Source of the DNA: Streptomyces sp. ICC1
GTDB lineage: Bacteria > Actinomycetota > Actinomycetes > Streptomycetales > Streptomycetaceae
Direction of reading: 5' to 3'
DNA length: 64,000 nucleotides
Assembly: GCF_003287935.1 (NCBI RefSeq)
Contig: NZ_CP030287.1
Span: forward strand, 8,556,011-8,620,010
Part shown: one piece after another, positions 53,603 to 62,995 of the stretch
Layout: each line of letters starts with the position of its first letter
Numbering within the stretch: position 1 is the stretch's first letter
Notes under the pieces: generated by a model
Told to the model about the DNA's origin: nothing
What the model saw: only the letters and a program-made list of their open reading frames with translations
Database searches by the model: none
Made by a program: the position numbers and the translations under genes

Positions 53603-54562
53603 ATGCGCATTGTTGTTCTGGCCGGCGGCATCGGCGGCGCCCGTTTCCTCCGCGGACTAAAGACCGCGGTTCCCGACGCGGACATCACGGTCATCGGCAA
53701 CACCGGTGACGACATTCACCTGTTCGGGCTCAAGGTCTGCCCCGATCTGGACACGGTGATGTACACCCTCGGCGGTGGCATCAACGAGGACCAGGGCTGG
53801 GGCCGCACCGACGAGTCCTTCACCGTCAAGGAGGAACTCGCGGCGTACGGGGTCGGACCCACCTGGTTCGGCCTCGGCGACCGCGACTTCGCCACCCACA
53901 TCGTCCGTACCCAGATGATCGGTGCGGGCTACCCGCTCAGCGCCGTCACCGAGGCCCTCTGCGAACGCTGGCAGCCCGGCGTCCGGCTGCTCCCCATGTC
54001 CGACGACCGGGTCGAGACCCACGTCGCGATCACCGACTCCCAGACCGGCGAGCGCCGCGTCATCCACTTCCAGGAGTACTGGGTCCGGATGCGCGCCGCG
54101 GTGGACGCCGAGGCCGTCGTCCCCGTGGGCGCCGAGCAGGCCAAGCCCGCCCCCGGAGTCCTGGAGGCCATCGCGGCCGCCGACGTGATCGTCTTCCCGC
54201 CGTCCAACCCGGTGGTCTCGGTGGGGACCATCCTCGCCGTGCCCGGCATCCGCGAGGCCGTGGCGGCCGCCTCGGCGCCCGTCGTGGGCCTCTCCCCCAT
54301 CGTCGGGGGCGCGCCCGTGCGCGGCATGGCCGACAAGGTGCTCGCCGCCGTCGGCGTCGAGTCCACCGCGGCCGCCGTCGCCCTGCACTACGGCACCGGG
54401 CTGCTCGACGGCTGGCTCGTCGACACCGCCGACGCGGACGCCGTCGCCGAGGTGGAGGCCGCCGGCATCACCTGCCGGGCGGTCCCGCTGATGATGACGG
54501 ACCTGGCCGCCACGGCGGACATGGCGCGGGCCGCGCTGGAACTGGCGGAGGCCTCCCGGTGA
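53603..54562 (+). CDS. fbiA: 2-phospho-L-lactate transferase (coenzyme F420 synthesis)
   Basis: This 319-residue complete enzyme joins the activated phosphoenolpyruvate/lactate-PP-guanosine moiety to the deazaflavin FO to form (dehydro-)F420-0. The N-terminus [17 protein letters not shown] and [25 protein letters not shown] are diagnostic, as are [23 protein letters not shown] and [20 protein letters not shown] 53603. It overlaps fbiB by GTGA, so translation is coupled. Confidence 0.96.
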   Translation: MRIVVLAGGIGGARFLRGLKTAVPDADITVIGNTGDDIHLFGLKVCPDLDTVMYTLGGGINEDQGWGRTDESFTVKEELAAYGVGPTWFGLGDRDFATHIVRTQMIGAGYPLSAVTEALCERWQPGVRLLPMSDDRVETHVAITDSQTGERRVIHFQEYWVRMRAAVDAEAVVPVGAEQAKPAPGVLEAIAAADVIVFPPSNPVVSVGTILAVPGIREAVAAASAPVVGLSPIVGGAPVRGMADKVLAAVGVESTAAAVALHYGTGLLDGWLVDTADADAVAEVEAAGITCRAVPLMMTDLAATADMARAALELAEASR

Positions 54563-55863
54563 CGGCCCCGCACGCGACCTCCTACGAGGTGCGGGCGGTC
54601 GGCGGGATCCCCGAGGTGCGGCCCGGTGACGACCTGGCGGCGCTGATCGCGGCCGCCGGGCCCCGGCTGCGGGACGGCGACGTCCTGCTCGTCACCTCGA
54701 AGATCGTCTCCAAGGCGGAGGGCCGGATCGTCCGCGCCGATACGCGCGAGGCCGCGATAGACGCCGAGACCGTGCGGGTCGTCGCGCGCCGGGGTCCCCT
54801 GCGGATCGTGGAGAACCGGCAGGGGCTGGTCATGGCGGCGGCGGGCGTCGACGCCTCGAACACCGCCGCCGGCACCGTCCTGCTGCTGCCCGCGGACCCG
54901 GACGGCTCGGCCGCCGCGATCCGGGCGGGGCTGCGGGAGCTGCTGTCCGTGGACGTGGGCGTGATCGTGACGGACACCTTCGGACGGCCGTGGCGCACCG
55001 GGCTCACGGACGTGGCGATCGGCGCGGCGGGCGTCCGGGTCCTGGACGACCTGCGCGGCGGCACCGATGCCCACGGGAACCCGCTGAGCGCCACGATCGT
55101 CGCGACCGCCGACGAGCTGGCCGCCGCCGGCGACCTGGTCAAGGGCAAGGCGCGGGGCCTTCCGGTGGCGGTCGTGCGCGGGCTGGCGCACGTACTGGGC
55201 GAGGGGTCCTCGGCGGCCGACCTGGTGCGGTCGCCGGCCGACGACATGTTCCGGCTGGGCACCTCGGAGGCGGTACGGGAAGCGGTGACGCAGCGGCGCA
55301 CCGTACGGGCCTTCACGGCGGAGCCCGTCGACCCGGGCGCGGTCCGGCGCGCGGTGGCGGCGGCCGTGACGGCCCCGGCACCGCACCACACGACGCCGTG
55401 GCGGTTCGTGCTGCTGGAGTCCGCGGCGGCGCGGCTGGAACTGCTGGACGCGATGCGGGACGCCTGGATCGCGGACCTGCGGCGCGACGGCAAGTCCGAG
55501 GATTCCGTGGCGAAGCGGGTCCGGCGCGGCGACGTGCTGCGGGACGCGCCGTACCTGGTGGTGCCGTGCCTGGTCACGGACGGCGCGCACGACTACGGGC
55601 ACGCGCGGCGGGACGCGGCGGAGCGGGAGATGTTCGTGGTCTCCATGGGCGCGGGCGTGCAGAACTTCCTGGTCGCGCTGGCCGGGGAGCGGCTGGGATC
55701 GGCGTGGGTGTCCTCGACGATGTTCTGCCGCGACGTGGTGCGCAAGGTGCTCGGGCTGCCGGAGGACTGGGACCCGATGGGCGCGGTGGCCGTGGGCCAC
55801 GCGGCGGCCGCTCCGGCGGAGCGGGCGGCGCGGGCGGCGGAGGAGTTCATCGAGGTCCGCTGA
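54559..55863 (+). CDS. fbiB: F420 gamma-glutamyl ligase with nitroreductase-like domain
   Basis: This 434-residue two-domain protein has an N-terminal CofE ligase that adds gamma-linked glutamates to F420-0 ([39 protein letters not shown]). A C-terminal FMN nitroreductase-fold domain ([44 protein letters not shown]-like, [23 protein letters not shown]) reduces dehydro-F420-0 in actinobacteria. The start GTG overlaps the fbiA stop. Confidence 0.96.
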   Translation: MTAPHATSYEVRAVGGIPEVRPGDDLAALIAAAGPRLRDGDVLLVTSKIVSKAEGRIVRADTREAAIDAETVRVVARRGPLRIVENRQGLVMAAAGVDASNTAAGTVLLLPADPDGSAAAIRAGLRELLSVDVGVIVTDTFGRPWRTGLTDVAIGAAGVRVLDDLRGGTDAHGNPLSATIVATADELAAAGDLVKGKARGLPVAVVRGLAHVLGEGSSAADLVRSPADDMFRLGTSEAVREAVTQRRTVRAFTAEPVDPGAVRRAVAAAVTAPAPHHTTPWRFVLLESAAARLELLDAMRDAWIADLRRDGKSEDSVAKRVRRGDVLRDAPYLVVPCLVTDGAHDYGHARRDAAEREMFVVSMGAGVQNFLVALAGERLGSAWVSSTMFCRDVVRKVLGLPEDWDPMGAVAVGHAAAAPAERAARAAEEFIEVR

Positions 55864-55919
55864 GTCCGGCCGCCGCCCCTCAGACCCTCACACCCTCACA
55901 CCCTCACACGCTCAGACGC

Positions 55920-56711
55920 TCAGAGCCTGCCGATGTCGCCCCTGGGCATGCGGGGGGTGCGGCGGGGCGGGGCGGCGCCGGACAGCAGGATGAGCCGGGC
56001 CGCGCGGTGGCGCTGGCCGGCGTACGGGGCGAGGAGCTCCAGCATGGCGGCGTCGTCGGCGTCCCGGTTCCCGGCCAGCGCGTAGCCGATGATGCCGGGC
56101 AGGTGCAGGTCTCCGGTGGTCACGGCGTCGGGGGCGCCGTTGCTGCGCTGGAGGGTCTCGGCGGAGGTCCACGGGCCGATGCCGGGGATCGCCTCCAGAC
56201 GGGCGGTCGCCGCGGGCAGGTCCATGGCCGCGGCCTCTTCGAGGCGGGCGGCCGCGCGGGCGGCGCGGACGATGGCGGCGGAGCGCTTGGCGTCGACGCC
56301 GGCCTTGTGCCAGTCCCAGGAGGGGACCATCGCCCAGGTGCGGGCGTCGGGCATGACGTGGAGGCCCTGGTCCGGGCCGGGGGCGGGCTCGCCGTACTGC
56401 CGTACGAGGCGGCGCCAGGCGCGGTAGGCCTCGTCGGCGGTGACCTTCTGCTCCAGGACCGTCGGGATCAGGGACTCCAGGACCAGGCCGGTGCGGGTCA
56501 GGCGCAGGCCCGGGCGGCGGCGGTGGCCGGTGTGCAGGAGCCGGTGGCGGGGGACGAAGGCGGCGGGGTCATCCGCGGCGCCGAGGAGTTCGGGCAGCCG
56601 GTCGAGGATCCAGTCGGCGCCGGGGCCCCAGGCGTCGGCGGTCACCTCGTTCGCCGCGCCGCCCTGGTGTGCGACGCGGAGGGTGGCGCCGACAAAGGTG
56701 TACCAGGAGGG
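55920..56711 (-). CDS. DNA-3-methyladenine glycosylase (AlkA-type), 5' end missing
   Basis: About 263 residues with a helix-hairpin-helix glycosylase fold: VLESLIPTVLEQKVTADEAYRAWRRLV, then LEAIPGIGPWTSAETLQRSNGAPDAVTTGDLHLPGII, which contains the HhH turn and catalytic Asp. It removes alkylated purines from DNA. The frame continues upstream of GTG 56645 (YTFVGATLRVAHQGG..) to about 56711, where a mosaic-end remnant cuts it. The N-terminal 50 or so residues are lost. Confidence 0.85.
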   Translation of the reverse strand, partial: PSWYTFVGATLRVAHQGGAANEVTADAWGPGADWILDRLPELLGAADDPAAFVPRHRLLHTGHRRRPGLRLTRTGLVLESLIPTVLEQKVTADEAYRAWRRLVRQYGEPAPGPDQGLHVMPDARTWAMVPSWDWHKAGVDAKRSAAIVRAARAAARLEEAAAMDLPAATARLEAIPGIGPWTSAETLQRSNGAPDAVTTGDLHLPGIIGYALAGNRDADDAAMLELLAPYAGQRHRAARLILLSGAAPPRRTPRMPRGDIGRL

Positions 56712-56727
56712 GGGCGGAGGAGGCGGC

Positions 56728-56746
56728 GTATGTGTATAAGAGACCG
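56728..56746. other. Tn5/Nextera mosaic-end remnant
   Basis: The bases gtatgtgtataagagaccg match the mosaic end at 16 of 19 positions, with atgtgtataagagac intact. The glycosylase gene is cut beside it. Confidence 0.88.
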
Positions 56747-56754
56747 CGGTTGGG

Positions 56755-57051
56755 TCAGCCGCCGACCTTCGGGGGCTTCGGTAGTCCGGCGGACAGGGCC
56801 GTTCCGGCTCCGGCGAGCGAGGCGTCGGTGGCCTTGGACGCGGATCCGGCGGCCGAGGCGGTGACCTCCACCGCGGTCTTGGCGTCCTTGATCGCGCCGC
56901 CGGGGTGGTCGACGATGTCGCCGACGCGCTGGGTGATCGGGGGCCCCTGGATGGCGGGCTCGTCGGCGGCGTGCGCGACGGCGGGGGTCAGGGCGAGGGC
57001 CGCTCCCCCGGACAGGACGAGGGCGGCGAGGCTGCGCTTGATGGCGTTCAT
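56755..57051 (-). CDS. Small secreted protein of unknown function
   Basis: This 98-residue protein has a clear signal peptide (MNAIKRSLAALVLSGGAALALTPAVAHA, cleavage after AHA). The mature part is Ala/Thr/Asp-rich with no cysteines. It ends in a Pro/Gly tail 8 bases from a mosaic-end remnant but keeps its own stop codon. Family not recognised. Confidence 0.65.
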   Translation of the reverse strand: MNAIKRSLAALVLSGGAALALTPAVAHAADEPAIQGPPITQRVGDIVDHPGGAIKDAKTAVEVTASAAGSASKATDASLAGAGTALSAGLPKPPKVGG

Positions 57052-57180
57052 GCCCGGCCCAACGACCCCGTGCGGCTACGGGTCACCGGTCCGCTCCCAC
57101 CCGTTCCGCGATTCCGGGAATCCCCCGGGCCGAGGCGGCGTACGAGGATTACCTGAAACAGCAGGAGGAGGACCCCCGTG

Positions 57181-57381
57181 ATGCCGACGCCCGACCGCAC
57201 ACCAAAGGTCGCCCGCTGGGACGACCTCGTCGAGGAGTTCACCTTCTCGCCCGCCGAGCAGGACGAGATCGACCGGGGCGCGGCGGAGATGATCGCCGTC
57301 GTGCGCGCGCACCGCCTCGCGGAGGTCCGCAAGCGGCAGCACACCACCCAGGTCCAGGTCGCGGAGGCCATGGGGGTGAAC
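57181..57381 (+). pseudogene. XRE-type regulator fragment, 3' end lost
   Basis: The 67 codons (TPDRTPKVARWDDLVEEF..EQDEIDRGAAEMIAVVRAHRLAEVRKRQHTTQVQVAEAMGVN) resemble the antitoxin-like XRE proteins with a helix-turn-helix after a short N-terminal arm. The recognition helix is cut at about 57381, where APC permease flank begins. A good aggagga site precedes the start. Confidence 0.65.
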
Positions 57382-57390
57382 AACGGTCGG

Positions 57391-58971
57391 TCAGTCTTCG
57401 ACGACCAGGGCCGGGGTGGACTTCGTCAGGACCTCGCCGCGGAAGAAGGCCGGGCTGCGGCGTTCGGTGACGAACATGACGGCCAGGCCGAGGGCCAGGA
57501 GGCCGACGCCGATGACGAAGACGCTGCCGACGCCGAGTCCGGGGATGGTGGAGCCGGAGCCGTAGGAGGGGTCCCAGGCGTCGTAGAGGGTCTTGAAGAA
57601 GACGGCGGCGAGCAGCAGGCCGCCGAGGACCGGGAAGACGCCCTTGAAGAAGAGGTCGCGGGCGGAGCGGCGCAGCTCGCCGCGGAAGTACCAGGCGCAG
57701 GCGAAGGCCGTGAGCGAGTAGTAGAAGCAGATCATCAGGCCGAGCGCGAAGATCGTGTCGGTGAGGACGTTCTCGCTGACCAGGGTCATCACGGTGTAGA
57801 AGCCGCCGGTCGCGACGCCCGCCATGACGGTGGCGCGGCCGGGGGTCTTGAACTTCGGGTGGACCTTGGCGTAGGAGGGCGGCAGCGCCTCGTACGTGGA
57901 CATGGCCAGGACCGTGCGGGCGACCGGGATGAAGGTGGTCTGCAGGGAGGCGGTCGCGGAGGCCAGGACGGCGACGAAGAGCAGGACGCCGAGCCCCGGG
58001 CCCATGACGGGGCCGGCGAGGGCGGCGAAGACGTTGCCGGAGGTCTCCGGGTTGCCGAGGCCGAAGCCGACCGTGCCGGAGCCGACGGCCATCTGGGCGG
58101 CGATGCCGGTGGCCAGGTAGGAGCCGACGAGGACGACCATCGCGATGAGCGAGGCGCGGCCGGGGGTCTTGGTGGAGCCGGTGGTCTCCTCGTTGGTGGC
58201 CAGGCAGGCGTCCCAGCCCCAGTACATGAAGATCGAGAGCGAGAGTCCGGCGGTGAAGGCCGCCATGGACTCGACCGCGAAGGGGTTCATCCACTGCCAG
58301 GAGAAGTCCAGGCCGGTGTCGAAGGTGCCCGCGGAGGCCTTCTGGAAGGCCATCACCACGAAGATGGCGAGGACCGCGAGCTGGAGGCCGACCAGCGCGT
58401 ACTGGACGCCCTTGGTGGCCGTCATGCCGCGGTAGCTGATGGCGGTCGCGACGGCGATGAGGGTGAGGCAGGTGGCGATGTGGACGAGCTTGTTGTCGTC
58501 GAGGGCGGCGATCGCCGGGTTGCCGGTGATCTCGCCGGCCAGCAGCCAGAAGTAGGAGGTGGCCACGCCGGCCAGGTTGGAGAGCACGATGATCGTGGCG
58601 ATCACCAGGCCCCAGCCGCACATCCAGCCGATCCGCGGGCCGAAGGCCTTCACGGTCCAGGTGAAGGAGGTGCCGCAGTCGGGCATGGACTTGTTGAGCT
58701 CGCGGTACGCGAAGGCGACCAGCAGCATCGGGAGGAAGCCGGCCAGGAAGACGGCCGGCATCTGGACGCCGACCTCGCCGGCGGTGGACCCGAGGGTCGA
58801 GGTCAGGCAGTAGACGGGGGCGACGGTGGAGATGCCGATGACGGCGCTTCCCACCAGGCCGACCGAGCCCTTGCCCAGGCCCTTGCCGCGGACATCGCCG
58901 CCGGAGCCGCCCTCGCGGGTGGCGCCGCTTACCGTGTCTCCGACCGGGGGCCGAACGTCCAGCTGTGTCAT
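57391..58971 (-). CDS. APC-family amino acid permease
   Basis: This 526-residue membrane protein has about 12-14 helices. It opens KGSVGLVGSAVIGISTVAPVYCLT (helix 1 with the G-S/A-V-I-G-I-S unwound substrate site) and continues FLPMLLVAFAYRELNKSMPDCGTSFTW, typical of the APC superfamily. It imports an amino acid or amine; the substrate is unknown. I took ATG 58971 (MTQLDV); a start at 59004 is possible. The C-terminus faces the XRE fragment. Confidence 0.9.
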   Translation of the reverse strand: MTQLDVRPPVGDTVSGATREGGSGGDVRGKGLGKGSVGLVGSAVIGISTVAPVYCLTSTLGSTAGEVGVQMPAVFLAGFLPMLLVAFAYRELNKSMPDCGTSFTWTVKAFGPRIGWMCGWGLVIATIIVLSNLAGVATSYFWLLAGEITGNPAIAALDDNKLVHIATCLTLIAVATAISYRGMTATKGVQYALVGLQLAVLAIFVVMAFQKASAGTFDTGLDFSWQWMNPFAVESMAAFTAGLSLSIFMYWGWDACLATNEETTGSTKTPGRASLIAMVVLVGSYLATGIAAQMAVGSGTVGFGLGNPETSGNVFAALAGPVMGPGLGVLLFVAVLASATASLQTTFIPVARTVLAMSTYEALPPSYAKVHPKFKTPGRATVMAGVATGGFYTVMTLVSENVLTDTIFALGLMICFYYSLTAFACAWYFRGELRRSARDLFFKGVFPVLGGLLLAAVFFKTLYDAWDPSYGSGSTIPGLGVGSVFVIGVGLLALGLAVMFVTERRSPAFFRGEVLTKSTPALVVED

Positions 58972-59242
58972 GAGTAGGGACGTTAGATGCTGCGGTTTCC
59001 TCATCCGGAGGTCTTAAGTCCGGTAGTCCACGGGCCCAAGGCCCTTGGAATCCTGAGGTCGGGACAGTTCACGCTCCCGTAATACAAGGTTCACTCGGGC
59101 GCCCAATCTCCGTTCGGAAGGCTCGGCGCCCAAGTTTCCGGAATGCGGAAACCGTAGCCCTGCCCGTTATGTCCGATTCAAAACTTTCCCGTGCAAGTTT
59201 TCCGGCCCCCAATCCAGGGCCTCCGTCCGCCAGACTGGCCCC

Positions 59243-60331
59243 ATGCCCACAGCCGACGAGCTCCTCAGCGCGGATACCGTCAGTAACCTGGCCCGGGTGC
59301 TCGCCCGGGCGGCCCGCGGACGCCGCTCACCCGCCCTCCTCGCCCGCGCCGCGAACCTCGACGGGCTCGGGTTCAGCACCCGCGTCACCGCCGTCCGCGA
59401 CGCCGCCCTCACCGACCTCCCCGAGGACTGGCCGGCCTTCGAGGCCGTGCTGCGCACGGCACTGGAGGACCCCGCCTTCACGGGCTGGATGACCTTCCCG
59501 GTCAACGAGGCCGTCGCCGTCCGCGGACTGGCGGCCTTCGAACCGGCCCTCGCGCTGCTCCACGACCTCACGCCCCGGCTGACCGCCGAATCCGCCGTCC
59601 GCCCGTTCCTGCGCGCCGATCCCGGCCGCGCCCTGGCGGTGATCACCGGCTGGACCGCGGACCCGGACCCGCACGTCAGGCGGCTGGCGAGCGAGGGCAC
59701 CCGGCCCCGGCTGCCGTGGGCCCCGCACCTGCCCGCGTTCATCGCCGACCCCCGGCCCGCCGTGCCGGTGCTCGACGCCCTGCGGCGCGACGAGTCCGAG
59801 TACGTGCGCCGCTCCGTGGCCAACCACCTCAACGACATCAGCCGCGACCACCCCGGGCTCGCCGTGGACATCGCCGCCGGCTGGCGGGCCGACCCCGCCC
59901 CGACGACGGACCGCGTCGTCCGGCACGGGCTGCGCACCCTGATCAAGGCCGGGCACCCCGGAGCACTGACCCTGCTGGGCCACGACCCGGACGCCCCGGT
60001 CACCGTGGGCGGGCCGGTGGTGACCACGCCGCGCGTCGCCGTCGGCTCGTACCTGGTCTTCGACTACGCCGTCACCCACACCGGCGCGCTCCCCGCCGAG
60101 CTGGTCATCGACTACGTGGTCCACCACGTCAAGGCCAACGGCACCCGCACGCCCAAGGTCTTCAAGCTCACCACCCGCCGCATGGCTCCCGGCGAAACCC
60201 TCACCGGCACCAAGCGGCACTCCTTCAAGCCGATCACCACCCGCCGCTACCACTCCGGCGAGCACCTGGTGCAGCTCCAGGTCAACGGCCGGGTCCGGGG
60301 CGAGGCCGGGTTCGCGCTCGACGCGGACTGA
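59243..60331 (+). CDS. AlkC/AlkD-like HEAT-repeat DNA glycosylase
   Basis: This 362-residue protein has HEAT-like helical pairs: SVANHLNDISRDHPGLAVDIAAGWR and VVRHGLRTLIKAGHPGALTLLG are characteristic of the alkylpurine glycosylase group AlkC/AlkD. A C-terminal Ig-like beta domain (GSYLVFDYAVTHTGALPAELVIDYVVHHVKANG..KVFKLTTRRMAPGET) is typical of AlkC. It probably excises 3-methyladenine. ATG 59243. It looks intact and is the last chromosomal gene in the window. Confidence 0.8.
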   Translation: MPTADELLSADTVSNLARVLARAARGRRSPALLARAANLDGLGFSTRVTAVRDAALTDLPEDWPAFEAVLRTALEDPAFTGWMTFPVNEAVAVRGLAAFEPALALLHDLTPRLTAESAVRPFLRADPGRALAVITGWTADPDPHVRRLASEGTRPRLPWAPHLPAFIADPRPAVPVLDALRRDESEYVRRSVANHLNDISRDHPGLAVDIAAGWRADPAPTTDRVVRHGLRTLIKAGHPGALTLLGHDPDAPVTVGGPVVTTPRVAVGSYLVFDYAVTHTGALPAELVIDYVVHHVKANGTRTPKVFKLTTRRMAPGETLTGTKRHSFKPITTRRYHSGEHLVQLQVNGRVRGEAGFALDAD

Positions 60332-60705
60332 GCACGGACCGGGCACGGGAGCACGGACTGGGCGCGGCCGGCGCGGGGCGGGGCGGTCGCGCCGCCCCGC
60401 GCCGAGCGCCCCCTCAGCCCCCGTCAGCCCGTCGGCCCCTCAGCTCCTCAGCCCCCAGCGGATGGGGGGTGAAGAACATTTCGCAATACTACCCAGACCG
60501 GCAACAGCCAAAAGCAAGAGCACCCATGCTGGGGGCCTCCGCTCCCGGCCGGTGGCCAGGAACAGAGCGCCAGAGGGTGATTTGATCAGCGAAGGGTCAA
60601 GGGTTCGCTGCGCCCGGGACTCCGTTCGCCGCGACGGTGAAGCGAGTCACGACGAGCCGGGGTCGCGGCCCCTGACCTGGGAAGTTTCAACGGTGGAGGG
60701 ACTGG

Positions 60706-60749
60706 CCTCGATCGGAGTGCGGGAACCTGTTCCCGTATGGAGATCGAGG
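60706..60749. repeat. Conserved plasmid hairpin
   Basis: cctcgatc and gatcgagg arms enclose a second stem cgggaa..ttcccg. In the second copy (63380-63423) the changes keep or improve pairing, which suggests a selected structure such as an origin or a terminator for the 186-aa gene. Confidence 0.55.
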
Positions 60750-60765
60750 GGACAAGCGCAGCGCG

Positions 60766-61326
60766 TCAGACCTCGGCGGCCCTTGTTCGTAAAGCCATCA
60801 CCTGCGTGGCTGACAAATGGCGCAGCTCAGCATTGGAAAAGACCAGATCAGCCCTCAACCACCTAGTTTCTTCGTCCCACTGGGCCAAATTGTCTATGAG
60901 AAACCGATAACGGCCTTGGTAAGCCTCCGCAAGATCACCAGCAAGGGCCCTGTAAGCCTCTCCAGGCGTTTTTAACGCCAAATACACTGCATCTAGCACA
61001 GGGTCTGGTTTCGTTGCTCTGTCGACTCCCTGCGCCTTTTTGATGGCATATGCGTTGTATTCCTCTGCGCCAGTTTCGGGATCATCTGTTGGATTACCTG
61101 GGCAAAGCCTGTCCTCCCATGGGAGGACATAAGAGGCGCGGCCCAGGATGAACTGCAGGACGTAATCCGAAGGTATGGCGAGACGCTGCATGAGGAATTG
61201 TCCTAGACGAAAATCGAATGGTAGCGCAGAGGGCTTTGGGCAGCTGAAAGCTGCTTCCAGAGCGGCCAAAAGCCGCTCTGATAAACCGGCGTCGAAGACG
61301 ACGGGAAACAGCCTGACAGACGCCAC
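60766..61326 (-). CDS. Plasmid protein of unknown function, 186 aa
   Basis: This protein of 186 residues is not recognised. It opens MASVRLFPVVFDAGLSERLLAALEAAF and contains FILGRASYVLPWEDRLCPGNP, a helical middle (VLDAVYLALKTPGEAYRALAGDLAEAYQGRYRF) and a helical C-terminus. No membrane segment or signal peptide. A partial second copy is at 63440-64000. Its conservation in both copies supports it as a real gene. A role in plasmid maintenance is only a guess. Confidence 0.7.
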   Translation of the reverse strand: MASVRLFPVVFDAGLSERLLAALEAAFSCPKPSALPFDFRLGQFLMQRLAIPSDYVLQFILGRASYVLPWEDRLCPGNPTDDPETGAEEYNAYAIKKAQGVDRATKPDPVLDAVYLALKTPGEAYRALAGDLAEAYQGRYRFLIDNLAQWDEETRWLRADLVFSNAELRHLSATQVMALRTRAAEV

Positions 61327-61872
61327 CCGAGCCCACGAGGGGGGTGAGGAAAAATGGCCCCCAGGCCGAATTTTTCCGTTCTGCCCTGGTGCAGCCCGTC
61401 CAGGGCGAAACCAGGGTGCGAAGCATCCGGCCGCACCGCTTGCGTGCGCGTCAGGTGAAACCGGACCAACCTGGTTTCGAGCCGAAGCAGCAGAGGGAGG
61501 GACGAAGTCCCGCGCCGATGCGTCGCGCAGTCTCAGAAAGCGGGTTGGTCCGGCTTTGCCGGGCGCGCACGCGGGTGAATTTTCGAGACAAGCCCGTCCA
61601 GGGCGCAGGGGAGGAAAGAGGGTGGCGGATCGCGCAGCGATTCAGAACCCTGAAGGCCTTCCGGGGCGCTCCCCCGGGAGGTTTGGGCGGCCCGGAGGGG
61701 CGGCCACGGAGCCCCGCAGGGGTGACGGCATTTTGCTGTTGGGTTCTATGTTTTTGGCTCTTGGCGGTTGTATTGCAGGTCCTATGGCTCACCTATTGCC
61801 GCAGCAATAGGTGAGCCATAGGAGCGGCAATTTCAGGGAGTGAGGCAGGCAGGCGCTACGCTGTCGCCTGCC
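61327..61872. other. Plasmid non-coding region, 546 bp
   Basis: The region lies between the 186-aa gene start and the rep stop. Overlapping plus-strand frames exist here, but their composition (Arg/Gly/Pro-rich) does not look coding. It holds two long hairpins and GC-rich short inverted repeats near 61670-61720, so it is the best place for replication origins. Confidence 0.5.
61780..61823. repeat. Perfect 20-bp-arm hairpin, candidate plasmid origin or terminator
   Basis: tcctatggctcacctattgc and its complement around a cgca loop. No T-tract follows, so an origin or protein site is as likely as a terminator. Confidence 0.55.
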
Positions 61873-61883
61873 TCACTCCCTGA
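61833..61883. terminator. Hairpin at the end of rep
   Basis: Arms of 18 bp (tcagggagtgaggcaggc and complement) with a 15-base loop. The right arm includes the rep stop codon, so the structure probably ends the rep transcript. Confidence 0.6.
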
Positions 61884-62811
61884 TGCTCGCTGGCTGGTAT
61901 GAATCGCCCAGGTAGCGATAGAACCTATCCAGGTACGGGAGCCCGTCGAGCGGCTCATCGAGCAGCGAGTCGGGAATCTCAACGCCACGGAACAAGCCGA
62001 AGCTGTTCAGCAGGCGCTTGCCCTTGAGGATCTGCGCCGCGTGCCAGTTGTCAGCCAAGGTCAGATCGGAGAATTTCACGGCGTACTTGAACACCTGCAT
62101 GAAACCCTCAACGGGATCGCCCAGGATGGGCCTGCAATCCACGACCATGCTGTCACCGGTGATCTTGTGCCACTCGGTGCTGAGGTCGGTTTGGGAGGGC
62201 TGTGATGTGGCCAGAATGATCATGTGACAATGCGGGTGCCAGCCATTGCCCTTGTTGGTCAGCTCGAGGGTGTAGACGGCCCCCTCGGCTTTGCAAAGCT
62301 CTGTCCAGGGAGCGCCACGAGTACCGGCATTGAAGTAGCGACGACGATCCATCAAGCGACGTAGCGACTTCGCGAGGTGCGATTGACGCTCTTCAAGATC
62401 CGGCCCGTTTTTGACTGTTAGGGTCAGGAGATAGGGCCGCAGATCCGGGCGTTCCTCCTGGATCACCTGCCAGCGGGTCAAGTAAGCCCCAAGAGCCTTG
62501 GCACCGCGGCGAATGCCGCACAACGGACAAACCAGGTGCTGCTTGCAAAACGTCGCACTATGCAGCCGTACCTTGCCCACGGTGAAGTACTCCCGGAAAT
62601 GCAGGTAATTACCACAGCTGGCAAGGCTAGCGGCAGTCTTGATGGTCGCTTCGGACGGGGTCTTTCGGAGATGTTCTAGCATCGCCTGAGACCTTGTGTG
62701 AGCCACGCCGTAGCGTGTTATTCTCTCGTCCAGAAGCCTAGCTTCGTCAGCCCCTGTGAACTCCCCGCCTGCCAAGTTGGAAGAGTTCTCAGGGGTTTTT
62801 TTATGCGCCAT
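61873..62811 (-). CDS. Rolling-circle replication initiator (Rep_1, pC194/pUB110-like)
   Basis: This 312-residue Rep has the family order. A Cys-rich zinc-like block (FCKQHLVCPLCGIRRGAKAL, about residues 88-107) comes first. The HUH metal motif GWHPHCHMII follows at about residue 195. Then QVFKYAVKFSDL matches the K-Y-x-x-K motif whose Tyr cuts the double-strand origin. It nicks plasmid DNA to start leading-strand synthesis. The small ORF at 62801-62995 overlaps its start and may control it. The sequence resembles Reps of small proteobacterial plasmids rather than those of Streptomyces. Confidence 0.9.
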   Translation of the reverse strand: MAHKKTPENSSNLAGGEFTGADEARLLDERITRYGVAHTRSQAMLEHLRKTPSEATIKTAASLASCGNYLHFREYFTVGKVRLHSATFCKQHLVCPLCGIRRGAKALGAYLTRWQVIQEERPDLRPYLLTLTVKNGPDLEERQSHLAKSLRRLMDRRRYFNAGTRGAPWTELCKAEGAVYTLELTNKGNGWHPHCHMIILATSQPSQTDLSTEWHKITGDSMVVDCRPILGDPVEGFMQVFKYAVKFSDLTLADNWHAAQILKGKRLLNSFGLFRGVEIPDSLLDEPLDGLPYLDRFYRYLGDSYQPASIRE

Positions 62812-62995
62812 TCATGGCCCCCTTATTCGTGGGGCCGAGCATAGCACCTGCTAACACATTGTTTCTATGTATCAAGTAAAGCAGGGACTCGCCCGCCTCA
62901 GAACCGCGCAAAGCCCCGGAATCCGGGAGCATCAGCAGAAAAACAGCGATCAGGGACAAAACATCCTTACGATCCAGCTCGATTGAAACCCTCAT
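62801..62995 (-). CDS. Small plasmid protein overlapping rep start
   Basis: This 64-residue protein (MRVSIELDRKDVLSLIAVFLLMLPDSG..GESLLYLIHRN) has a good gaggag site seven bases before ATG 62995. Its stop overlaps the rep start by 11 bases, suggesting translational coupling. It could be a copy-control or accessory protein. No DNA-binding motif is recognised. Confidence 0.5.
   Translation of the reverse strand: MRVSIELDRKDVLSLIAVFLLMLPDSGALRGSEAGESLLYLIHRNNVLAGAMLGPTNKGAMNGA

Noticed and set aside
57178..58977. Plus-strand frame of about 600 codons beginning with the XRE fragment
   Set aside because: Only the first 67 codons are coding. The rest is antisense to the APC permease.
61175..61814. 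Two overlapping plus-strand frames on the plasmid (about 210 and 156 codons)
   Set aside because: Arg/Gly/Pro-rich, antisense to the 186-aa gene at the left end, no ribosome-binding site, and they cover the hairpin region.
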